Assembly (NCBI GenBank): GCA_024349245.1
Contig: JALDNG010000077.1
Coordinates: 813,001 to 877,000 of the forward strand
DNA from: Neodontobutis hainanensis
Taxonomy: Eukaryota > Chordata > Actinopteri > Gobiiformes > Odontobutidae
DNA: 64,000 nucleotides
Direction: 5' to 3'
Shown in pieces: positions 49,471-60,127 of this stretch. The notes beneath the pieces are model-generated. The model worked only from the letters and a program-made list of their open reading frames with translations. It made no database searches and had not been told where the DNA came from. The position numbers and the translations under genes were made by a program. Each line of letters begins with the position of its first letter. Position 1 is the stretch's first letter.

Positions 49471-49572
49471 AACCTGATAAAGAACCTGCCTGAGCAGAAA
49501 GAGCTGAGTGCGCTAGCTGAGCTAAAGGGCGAGTATGAGGAGCTGGTGGAGTCAGAGCAGTTTGGCATTGTG
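49471..49572 (+). CDS. diaph2: Diaphanous formin exon, FH2 (NLIKNLPEQ...SEQFGIV)
   Basis: This exon is exactly 34 codons, phase 0 on both sides, between acceptor GTACTTTTTGCAG and consensus donor GTGAGT. It encodes NLIKNLPEQKELSALAELKG followed by EYEELVESEQFGIV. This is the helical FH2 stretch in which family members carry NL(I/V)K.LP and EQFG. Reading continues past the donor for about 20 codons before a stop, but that tail has no formin character, so the exon ends at the GT. The preceding intron is the longest complete one in the window (about 14 kb) and the following one the shortest (about 2.6 kb). AELK and LPEQK favour DIAPH2 over DIAPH3. Confidence 0.95.
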
Positions 49573-52182
49573 GTGAGTAACAGGTCTGGAACTCACACTA
49601 TTACACTATTCCTATTGACACTCCTAGTCTGCTGCAGTTGAACACAAAGCATTCATAGGTTTCCATCTTACTCACCTTACTAGATACCAGAACTTTTATT
49701 TCTGAGAATGTGTTTCAAACCATGTAATAGAAAAATGCATAGCTTAGAATCTCTGTATGAGCTAACATAATCTTACAATGACTTATTTTTTGTAACTTTG
49801 TTAGGTCACTATAAAAAAGTTTATCTCAAGGCAATAATGAAAACACTTTCTTGAAAGAACTTTCTTTATGCACAGTACAACTCTGGTGTGTTATATGAAT
49901 GACATAGCAAATCCCTTTGTTTCTCTAATCAGTTGTACGTCTTATCCACAAGAATCAGACCACACTAAATCTTTGTATAGAATAAAAAATGAGTTGCCCG
50001 GCTATGGACACACAAGTACTGACATAAATCAATCCTTATCTTTTATCTTGAGAAACATTTTTTACAAAATACACTCAAAAAGGTGCACTTCAATTTAAGT
50101 TCTGTACATCAACTTAAAATAAGCGCTTAAAAAAAAGCTTTTTTGGCAGAGAACAAGTCGTCTTCTGAATAGAATTTAGCTTCAACACTTCTCTGAAAGC
50201 CCTGTTTTGACACCCCATGTCAAGGTTGTCTCACGATAAAAAAACATACCCTTTGGCAAAAAGCTCTGTCTGTTATAAAGTTCTTTTTGAAAAAGCAAAC
50301 ATGCGTAGTCAAACCACTTGATGATGCATCTCAAACCTCACACTCATTACACAATTTATACATTTTGAATGTTGGATGTTTTGCTGTAACAAAATGAAAA
50401 TGCACATAGGATCTTTCTTGTAAACAAGTGAATACAGTGGTGGAATATTTTCAGGGTGTAAATTTTTGATCTTGCTCTTTAACAAAGATTCGGTGAACTG
50501 AAATGAACTGTAATTCTGCAGCAGAAGGAGACAAGTACATCATCAAACTGTCCTGACCTTTCCACCTAGTTATTACTGTAATTACTTTTTAATTAACTGT
50601 GCCTTTCATCCATTTACTAAGTGAATATCAAGTTCTCATTGAAAATCTTATCTTTCAGCTTAACAAGTAATGTGCAGATGATCACAGAAGTACATTCCAA
50701 AGCTTTAAATAAAAATCTGCAATTAGACCTAGTTGATATAATTTTAGTTTGTTTTTCACTTTTCAAGGATTTTCAAGGATTTGTGCCTACTCCTTTGAGG
50801 GGATATAATGAAATTGGGGGTGGCTTTTTTTTTTTTTGAGTTTTTTGTTTTCCCCGTGATCTAACCAATGTTGAGATGACATTCCACCCCACTGATGAAG
50901 TGGCTCCTCAACGTGAAGGTATTTAGTTCCCCCGGGAAATAAGCCATGTTCAAGCTTTTCTCTGCCAATGCTGTCACTGCCTATTTTTTGTGAGTTCTAC
51001 TTATTATATACAAATCAGTGCACGTCCTGGTGAGGGAATGAGAATAAAACATTTGTGAATATTGTGGTAGGATGGACGGTTTGAGGTTAGGAGGGTTTAT
51101 TTGACAACTTCCCTTTACACATAAATACATTTGAGCGCTAATGAAACATTATGGGCTGAATCTGCAGGTTGCCTTCAAGCACCGGATTATGCAGCAATCT
51201 GTGCAATTTGTCTGGGGCTGCTGCTTTGCCACATATCTCTCAGCGAAAAATACTATTTGTTTTAATAGCTTTTTGGTGAAATTATTATTATTATTATTTT
51301 TTTCCTTGGTTTACTGAGTTTATTTTTGACTGCACCCACAAGTAGCAATAAGGGTGGATTTAACACATAAGTTAATTTTCAAATCATTAAAAAAAGCATT
51401 AAAGAAAGATAGAACATAGAAGTTTGTTGGTTTGTCACTTTTTCTTTTAGCACTGATGAACGGTGATTGAAACAAGTGTAAATCTAAACAGAATTTTAAA
51501 TATTATCTCTTAGCAATTTAAGCAGAGATTCTCAGTTGTACATTTAAAAGCCTCTTTTTCCTTCCCAATTCATTTTCATAAGCAAATATTTTGTTAAACA
51601 AGCCTTGGTTGCATGGGACGCCTATAATTACAAAAGTGACTGTATCTTATTTTACGCCAACACAATCTCCAAAGTGATTTAATTTTTTGTAAAATAATTA
51701 AACAAATGCGGAGTATTAAATATTTGGTGATAGATTTTGTGTATTCTGGTTATTCCTTGCTAAAAAACTATACATCATAAGTACAAACACGAAACATTAA
51801 ATATCTATGCACATACAGGTCACACAAAGGTCCTATCTTGAACAAAGGAAGTAATTTATTTGCGTTTGCAACTGTGCACTAGACTATATGGACATGATGT
51901 GGGGTTCATCAGGGGTCTATCTTGTGACTCCTTTAGTTCAATCTTTATATGCTTCCTTTAGGACAGTTAAAACAAAAATAGTATTGTATCCTATACATGT
52001 AGCTATTCACTGCTGACACTCATTTACCTAACACTCTCAGCAGATGAATATGGACTAGTTCACTCAAGTGAATTGTTTTGCTATTGAGCATAGTCATACA
52101 CTATTATCTGGATTTTATATTAATGCAAACACCTGATGAACCACGAACCATGAATCATACATTGGTATCTTATTCCTTTTAG
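49573..52182. other. Formin intron, nothing recognised
   Basis: Donor GTGAGT to acceptor TTTTAG. AT-rich, with a short (ATT)n at 51281-51298 and T runs near 50828. A tail-like CTGATGAAGTGGCTCCTC at about 50891 is too weak to assign. Confidence 0.6.
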
Positions 52183-52422
52183 ATGAGTTCGGTGAAACTC
52201 CTACGGCCACGTCTCAACAGCATCCTGTTCAAGCTGACATTCGAGGAGCAGGTGAATAATATCCGACCTGACATCATGAATGTGACGTTTGCCTGCGAGG
52301 AAGTGAAGAAGAGCGAAGGATTTAGCAAGCTGTTGGAGTTGGTGTTACTGGTTGGCAATTACATGAACGCTGGCTCGAGGAATGCCCAGACATTTGGTTT
52401 TAACATCAGCTTCCTCTCCAAG
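52183..52422 (+). CDS. diaph2: Diaphanous formin exon, FH2 signature GNYMNAGSRNAQTFGFN
   Basis: This 240-base, 80-codon exon is phase 0 at both ends, with acceptor TTATTCCTTTTAG and donor GTAACA, which lacks the usual +5 G. It begins MSSVKLLRPRL, continues ILFKLTFEEQVNNIRPDI and ends LLELVLLVGNYMNAGSRNAQ-TFGFNISFLSK. GNYMN.G.R....GF is the most diagnostic FH2 motif, found in nearly all formins. The residue before the final lysine is serine, where the mammalian paralogues I recall have cysteine; this looks a tolerated change. The opening methionine is internal, not a start. Base composition is clearly more GC-rich than the adjoining introns, as expected for constrained coding DNA. Confidence 0.97.
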
Positions 52423-55400
52423 GTAACACACTACCACTCACTTGTCTCACTCACACTCGTCAAAGCTGACTCACTGGAAATAAAATCCTGCTCAACTATT
52501 CACACTCTTGATTCATTAAAAAGGCTTCTCTGCTTATTAATCACAAATCCATGAGGAATATTTTTAATGCAACACAAATCAGAAAGATGATTAGGGATGG
52601 CGCACTGGGGATTTTTGCCAACTTCCCTGTCCACCATCAGATAAATCTCTGCATACAAGCGGTGTGAAAAACAGAAACTGGCAATACACATAGCCACGTC
52701 AAGCACAACAAAGCCCTTGATAGGGATCTGCTCAGCTACACAGTCACTCAAACTTCAGGCAGCATCAGGTAGGTAGTGAGACAAGAGGCTACAATGTTTC
52801 TCAAGCTGCATTCTCTGAGCTAAAGCGAAAGAACAAACTGACAGGTCCACCATCGGAAACGGGAGGGTACATCTTATCACAGTGAACATGGGTTGCAAGG
52901 CTGAATTTTAAAAACAGACTGCGCAGAATTATTACTCTATTATTACGATTGCAGATATTAAGTCATTACATGATATTTTAAATTTTATCTTAACAGTTGG
53001 TACAGAGTATGAAGTTGTATTATCCATGTTGCTACAAAAGCAAGATATTTGTTTGACCTTTTATGCCACAGTATCAGTAAACATCCATTTGACCATTTGC
53101 CACGTCACTCTGTGCCAATAGCTGACATAAATACGTTTAATCAATGATGTATCTTCTATTTGTCTGTGCCTCCTTCGTAACCACACAAGTTTGTCGTTTT
53201 AACATAGCCAGTAGGTTACATTTGATTTATTTGATGTTAGCTGTATTGAGCAATCAACTGAGAGTTTGAAGATTGTGTTGATGTGCTGATGTAGGCTTTA
53301 GCTTCCCACAGCCTCAGTTTGTGGTGAGATAACATTCCGCAGAACTGAATAATAACAGTAATCATTATTTTCCAAATCTCTCCTGTTCTGAAATATCTAC
53401 TCAAGAAAAATGAACAACAATATATTGTATCTCTAAAATGACAAGTAAATACTGTATGTGTTGTACATGGGGTGCTGGTCTGTGAACCAGCCTGACTCAG
53501 GACAGAAACTTTTCAAGAACAGTATATTATTAAAAGCTTATAAAAAATAAAAAATAGTAATTTCAGAATATCCATTTAGAAGTTTCTCCATGAAATGGGC
53601 ATTACTATGGTGAAGTCATCCATGACTATAGACATGTTGGGTAGAAAAATACTGACTTGGAACACATTATATTACTCAACGTCAAAAGTTTTAATGTATA
53701 AGAAAGCACTATGTAGTGCCATTCTATAAGGTGGAATGCAGTGTGTTTCACGCTGACCTCTACATATTTTGAAGGGCCATTAGCGTGGAATAGTAGACTT
53801 CCACAGTGTAATTAATGGTCTGTTTCTGTGCCTCTCAACATTTTGAACTGGTTTTAGCACTGTTAATCCAATATATGCTTTGTACCTGACTGCATCAGTG
53901 TGGAGTGTCAGTTGAGTCAGGTAACGCCTCAGGGGGCTGATTGGACCATTATTGATGGACAAGAAAAAAAGTCTGCTTTCTCACTTTAGTCAATCAAGTA
54001 AATGGCCCCCTGGGTGGCAGGTCTCTACCTAATGGGCTCATCAGGGAGCGGGACGTTGATGATGTGATTGAACGACATTGGGAAGGGTAGGCTATGAGCT
54101 GACCCACCTTTGTCGTCCATCTTCAGTTTTGCACGGTTGCCCCCATCCTTACAAGGACACAGGAGTCTCCCATTGGAGCCAGCCTCTCTGCATTTATTTA
54201 CTAAAGTCAATACGTGCTATCTTCACGCTGGTGTTATAAAGGGAAAAGAAGCATTGTATCAATAGTTACACTAGTGTCAGTACCGGCTATGTCGGGTTCA
54301 TGTGTTGAAAAAACATATTTATGTGTAGAGATTCTCTTTCATGTCATCATATAGTTAAAACTGTTTTGAACATGTTTGTATATATATGTATGTGTGTGTG
54401 TTTATGTAAAATAAAAAATCTGTTAGACTTAGATTCATTTGAGCTTCAGCACTGAGTGTTGAGGTCATTTTAAAACAAAATAAATAAATAATGCAAGATA
54501 AGAATAGGTTGGTGCTTTCAATTATCAGACATTTTATTAAATAATGCTTTCACCTGTGTCTTTACCCAATTCTTGGCCAATATGTGATGAAATGATGCCA
54601 TAATTATGTCATGGCCAAGTGAGAGACCCTGATGTCCCTCAGCAATTTATCTTTTGTTCGATCCACAGTTTGATAAAGGAAATGCACTCATTCAAAAATA
54701 GGGTTTGCTTTATATTTAAACAGAGTATGAGCTCAGATTTAACCTTTAACAAAACATGCAGGTCAGGCTTTTGTCGGTTCTTTCAGATGCATAGATTAAT
54801 CTGTGCTACATTGCTTCAACCTTGCGTCTGCCCTAAAAACTGTGAAATACTATAAAAGCACCACATATTTACAACACTCATTTCCCACAGTAGAGCTGCA
54901 TTGTTTTATTTTTATATGTTTTTTTTCTTCCTAACCACAATCATATGTAATATAACGTTGCAGGGCTGCACCGTGTTTGGCCCCTTGCCGCAGCTCTATC
55001 TACACAAGTGAAATTGAGCAATCAAGGACTGGCAATCCTTCTGTTAGCAAGAGCAACTCCATATTCCCATTGCCTCTCTTCCATTATTACTTCCTCATTG
55101 TATTGTTGATTTCTGATTTAGATGTACAACTGAAACGTTGTTACCTCGTGATAATTTGTCTCACTCCGAGTGCTAAATTCATTGTACTAACTAGTCAGGG
55201 ATTTGGAATCTTTGTTTTGAAAGATCTAACAACACATCTGTTTACAAATGGAGGCATGTTAAAGATGGGTATTTTAATTGAATAATTTAATAGAAGTCAC
55301 CCCACTCTTTGTGCAATTATTTGTAATAAGTTAATAATACAGCACCTATTCTTGACTGTATATCATATATAAAGAGCCTGTGTCTTTATAATAAAAAACA

Positions 55401-57521
55401 TAATAAGGTAAGGGCAGTTTCTTCCGACATTGACCCCAAACCAGTTTACAAAAATCTGAGTCCCAGCGTGTTAAAACTGGAGCTGCTGATGCAAACTGCA
55501 CAGAAAATTGCACTCGCAGCTTGGACTTAATAATGTTGCAAATCTCAGCAGAAAGCTTCCTTACCCTTTCTACTTTCACACACATTGCTAGAATTAAAAC
55601 AGTCAATTTTCTAGCGCTGAAACTCTGGAGTAATATTCCGGTGCCAAAACAATTAAGTTTCATTACGCTTGAGTGTGGTTAGTTTGTTTGTGAGTATAAA
55701 CACCCGTGTTTTCAAAAGAACCAGGCTAATTAACGCTACGTCAATTACGTCTTTATACCCTAGACTTTTTTTGAAGCTTGCACGAGTAGCAGAACAATTT
55801 ACCGTTCATTTTAGTTTGAGCAAGAAGACGTCTGTTTTTAAACTGCTGTCCATCCACGCTCATTGGCCATACTCCAGTCGCATAATGCTGATAACATTCA
55901 CCTTGCAATGATAATACACTTTCACCAGATAATTTTAATAGCTGTCTTATTACATAGGACCACATGGTTTTGCTGCTTACACCCGGTGCACTCATCTCTG
56001 TCTGGCCACTGCATTAGTAGTTCAGGTTAATGACAAAGGACACACCATCACAAAGCACTCTGATCATATAGAACAGCCCAAGGTGCAATGGACATTTCAA
56101 AGATAACTTTTTACAGATGTTTCTTTTGGTCGCAGGCCTTCATCTCTATTTTATTTTATTATTTTTTTTTGTTTTGTTTTTTTGTTTTATATTAATCACA
56201 GTGAGCAGATTAAATCGACAGAGGCAAAGAAGCACTTGGGGTACAGTTTGGGGTACTATCAACAAATTAAAAATTAAAATCCATGAAATTAAATTGTGAT
56301 TTCCCATTGTGAGCAAATGATTGATCCTTATCTAATGAAAGGCATGTGTGCTGTTGTTTTTATGGTTGTATGTAGGTGTGTCTGTGATTGCTTCAGTTCA
56401 TTTAGGCAAAAATGGCGGCGTCTGCGTGCGTATGGCGTGTCATGTGCACGTGTGTGGGCATGTCCAACTGCAGGCTGTTTACAGCACAGATATTATCAGT
56501 ATGAGTACACATAAGTGGGTTGTGCTAATTAGCTTTCTCAGCGTGCTATTCGAGCAGCATGGCAATCGCGGTGGGGATGAATATGGAACAAGTTTCCTAT
56601 GTGCCGACTTCTCGTGTGTGTATTTGTCAGCGCAGACACTTGGCAAACGCGGAGCGGCACTTTCACTAAAACTTCACGCTGCACTGCTCTGCACTGTTTT
56701 ATTCTCTGGAGAGCTCCTTCATTTTGTGCAGTTGTGTTTGTTCAGCTGTAATTGTATTTGGGGGTGTCATTTCTCTCATTACAAAACATTTAAAGCTCAG
56801 CTTATTTATAATTGAGAGTGACACACAGGTATGAGTAGATGACTATATTAAGATATTCTCCAAGCGCTGCTAAAAAGAACATGAACAGAAGGATTTTGTT
56901 TTGTTCAGTAATGGCAGAAACACTGACACCACTTCAGAAAAGTTTCAAAATTTGTAATTCTGGTCGCACTGTCAGTAGTGCTTTTTTTTTTTTTTCTAGT
57001 CCATGTGTATAAATAAATACATTGTATTAAGAATTTGATGATTCATTGACTTTAAAAAGGAAGAAAAATACCTCTTGCAGTGTAGCCTGGCCAACCAAAC
57101 CCATTCACTTTCTTCACTTTCTAAATAATGCTTGGTCAAATTGCTTTAGTCCAATTTTGAAAAACATACAGTCCAGACGCAGTTTGTGGTACTCCCCCCT
57201 GAATTTTGATTGGCCTTTTCAGTTGCAGAGGTAATCTATTCTTGTTCTGTCCCCTAGAATTCAAACTCAAATCAAACTCAAATCAAACTCAAATCGGGAC
57301 AAGACTAATTATTTTGGTAGAATAGAAAAAAATATTTAGCTAGTTCTCAAAGTTAGATGTAGTGCGCACAACTCACTATGTACCTAAACTATCTAACTAT
57401 GACACATGAGCATTGCAGTTGTAGACAAGAGGATTTACTAAAAGCTGCGTACTGTTGCTTGACATGTACAACTTTGACAAATTATAATAATTAATTCTTC
57501 TTTGTCTTCCCTCTTTTGTAG
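52423..57521. other. Formin intron, nothing recognised except a short tandem repeat
   Basis: Donor GTAACA to acceptor TTTGTAG. Open frames of 105 and 155 codons (minus strand at 55346, plus strand at 56348) lack recognisable domains and are taken as chance. The 11-bp tandem repeat at 57262-57294 is listed separately. Confidence 0.6.
57262..57294 (+). repeat. Three perfect copies of an 11-mer
   Basis: CAAACTCAAAT occurs three times head to tail, about 230 bases upstream of the exon at 57522. Confidence 0.95.
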
Positions 57522-57651
57522 CTCCGAGACACTAAATCCATCGGCCAGAACACAACGCTGCTAAATTTTCTGGCAGAAAAGTGTGAAGAGAATTACTCTG
57601 AGATTTTGAGGTTCCCCGATGAACTGGAACACCTGGATAACGCCAGTAAAG
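57522..57651 (+). CDS. diaph2: Diaphanous formin exon, FH2 (LRDTKS...LDNASK)
   Basis: This 130-base exon follows acceptor CTTCCCTCTTTTGTAG and ends with donor GTATTT after the first base of the next codon. It encodes LRDTKSIGQNTTLLNFLAEK and then CEENYSEILRFPDELEHLDNASK. LRDTK continues the GFNISFLSK motif of the previous exon. Its lysine (codon 57534-57536) is 149 residues after the knob isoleucine, matching mDia1 K994 (Bni1 K1601), the second residue essential for FH2 activity. TLL.F.AE.CE and FPDELEH..NASK are family-typical. Small departures are IGQN where mammals tend to have DQK. The next exon should continue with V.A..L and the coiled FH2 end; I did not find it before 64000. Confidence 0.95.
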
Positions 57652-60001
57652 GTATTTCTCAGTATATAGACTCTAACACATTAAAAAGGCCTATATTTAC
57701 AATACTTACTCAATCAAATTATAACCAAGGTCATTATTGTGGGCACTGCTTGTTCCCATTTTGCCGTGGATTATGCTCATTTATAATGAATTCAGTTTAG
57801 TTTGCATTGTCCTCGGCTTCACGTATCCGTCCCTTCCCTTGATGTTTGCTAGCGCTCTCTCCATGTGACAGAAATAGAGTTAGAGTCTGTCAATAAACTC
57901 ATTTCACTCTAATTCTATTCTCAAGCATTTGGTGGAATCCCTGCAGGCTTATTTACTTTGTTAGTCTCTAATTGGTTATTTAATCTAATTCCACTAATTA
58001 TGCACTTGACTGAAGCTGCCAGCCATTGTGTAAGTGGACTGAATAATCTTCAATCACTATATATATGTAGATTTCTTTAGTCCTTCATTGAAATGTCATC
58101 AACTTTGTCAGTTTGCGGAAATGAATTATTCAAGGCGAAGACAGTTAATTGAGTGAGACAAGTAAATAAATGCGTCTTGTGAAAAACCCCCGAGGAACAG
58201 TTTGAAGAGTACGGAGGCAAAAAAAGGCAATTTGCTTTAAGGCATTGTTGACAAGCTTCAAAAATACTGTTACAGGTTAGGACTTATTATGTCAAGTCAG
58301 TATTATGGTTGTCACAGCCTTGACCCATAATCAAAAGAACGTCACAACTTATCATTAATATCAAACAGGACAGCATTAATTCTTCCCTGTGTACCGGGCC
58401 ATGTGCTGAAAATCAGAACCAAAACTAGAAAAACCCAATTACAGGATGTGTAGTAAATGGAGCATTTGCATATTGCAAGTCATATCATAAACAATATCTT
58501 GAACACAGTTATTGCAATGATAAAAATCAACAGACCCTAGTGTAAGTCATGACACAATCCACTCAAACCATTATCATTACAAAATAAATTTAATGAAGAT
58601 TTTGCCAAATCGTGAGTAGTAAAAATTAGGTAATGCAGAATTGTTGTATTGCTGTTATTTTTTGTTGTTGCAGCATATTGTGAATCTCCTAATGTTGTGC
58701 TTTACTCTGATTCCCATTCTACTAAGTTAACCCATGGTGAGAAGGTCACACTTTAACAGGGCATTTTTATTTTTTGCTCTTTTCCATCAACAAAGAGACT
58801 CCATTGTATATATCTGAATTGTGTGATTTTTATATATATATATATATAACACACCAACCTACTGCTCTTTTAGATATTCAGACTGAATATGCACTGGATT
58901 AATGTAGTTCTGTTTGTATAGAACACTTCTCTCACAAATGTGCCATGATTTGTATAGCAGCCCTTTCACATTAACCCACAGTACAGGCTGACATAGCATA
59001 AAGTATAACCATCCTCTTCTCTTTTCTTCAGAAAACATTCTCCAACAAGACTCATCAGCTACTGACTATTATGCCTGGGTTGGAGCAGCCTATGGTTTAT
59101 TAGCTTTTGTCTGTTTGTTTATAGACTGCATTTCATTGAAGATATAAAAGCATGGTCTAATCTTGACAATTAATTATCAACATACTTGTGCCAACAGCTT
59201 GTCTATATGTGATATTAAAACCTACACAAGTCTTGCTAAGATCTAAAAACACACCTGTGTAGAAGCTGAAGTCTGTGTTTTCAATGGCTGATTGTCAGAG
59301 GGGTGTATCAAGGTGGATTGTGACAGTGATGAGCAGGATTAAATGTAATCAAAGGCCATTTTTGGTTGGAAGCTGTTCAATTATTGATAAGTGCAATCAG
59401 GCTTGGGTAATTTCCCATCAAAATAATCATTTTCCAGCCTTGATTGGCTGCTTTTAGTTCTTGCAGTGAACAATTTTCTCTGAGAGAATGGATTGGAACT
59501 TTATAGTTTCAACTCTAGTTTCAATCTAGACAGCTGTAATTCAACACTGATTCTTTGCAAAGTGGTGCACATTTGTGTGCTATACAGTAATTGAGCATTT
59601 TTGGCATATCATAAGCTTTTAATTTATATGACACACTTGCTTTTCTGTTAACTTAAACAAAAAAAAAAAAAAAAACATATTTCTCTCATTGTCTTACATA
59701 CCTCTAAACAAGTCTAGGAGGGTTCAATAGAACCAGATAGGTTTTACAGTGTTCATTGGGTTGACATGGCTGGTGTTGTTTTACTGTGAACTTGCAAGAA
59801 GACTCTTTTTAGTTATTTGTGTCTGCTTCTCAGTTGTTACTTTAATTGTCCCTGGCCTTAAGGTCACTAATGGGGAAAGTGCAGAAGCATAATGTTCCCA
59901 AAAGCCCAGGAGGCTCTGTGGGAAGTCAAGCAGGGGTCCGCACCATGGCACATTTCCCAAATGAGAGCAGTTGTTGGGACACATGTTTGTCTGATCTGTT
60001 G
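57652..60001. other. Downstream formin intron, nothing recognised
   Basis: AT-rich, with (AT)n at 58830-58849 and an A run near 59660-59675. The next FH2 exon was looked for by its expected residues and not found. Confidence 0.5.
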
Positions 60002-60127
60002 TGCCGCAACATGAGGCACACACACTCCATCAACGTCCAGGTAGTGTGTGACTCCCCAACCCTAATTACCAATGTTGTGGCTAACTACTCAGAGTCTATT
60101 CACACTGGCCTCATTTTTCCAAAATAA
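60002..60127 (+). pseudogene. PIF/Harbinger transposase fragment (HARBI1-like DDE region)
   Basis: The frame reads HTHSINVQVVCDSPTLITNV and then VANYSESIHTGLIF. HSINVQVVCD......VVA...GS.HD is the conserved core between the first two catalytic acidic residues of PIF/Harbinger transposases and of the host gene HARBI1. Here the position of the second aspartate (S.HDS in the family) is threonine in SIHTGL. Sequence upstream in the same frame (from 59846) is open but not convincingly transposase, and a stop follows soon after. It is a short dead relic inside the formin intron. Confidence 0.7.

Larger units (their letters stand above)
27161..57651 (+). other. diaph2: Partial gene body of a diaphanous-related formin, five FH2 exons
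   Basis: Five exons on the + strand join in frame across four complete introns of about 8.1, 14.0, 2.6 and 5.1 kb, giving about 222 residues of a formin FH2 domain. FH2 dimers nucleate actin filaments and move with the growing barbed end; diaphanous formins are released from autoinhibition by Rho GTPases. The first exon starts with two bases of a codon and the last ends with one, so coding exons exist on both sides outside the window. From remembered mammalian proteins, the first and third exons look more like DIAPH2 (LRILDSKTAQNL, LPEQK), while the second and fourth look slightly more like DIAPH3 (FR.PYEEIR, EEQVNNI.PDIM). The symbol diaph2 is therefore a preference of about 60%; formin identity is near certain. 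Confidence 0.93.

Noticed and set aside
49573..49641. Open reading continuing past the exon ending at 49572
   Set aside because: The GTGAGT donor is consensus, and the next formin residues (MSSVKLLRP) are supplied by the exon at 52183; the read-through is intron.
55346..55663. 105-codon open frame on the minus strand
   Set aside because: No recognisable domain, antisense within a formin intron, no splice-flanked neighbours.
56348..56815. 155-codon open frame on the + strand
   Set aside because: Cysteine- and histidine-rich by chance; no repeated or spaced zinc-finger pattern and no homologue recognised.
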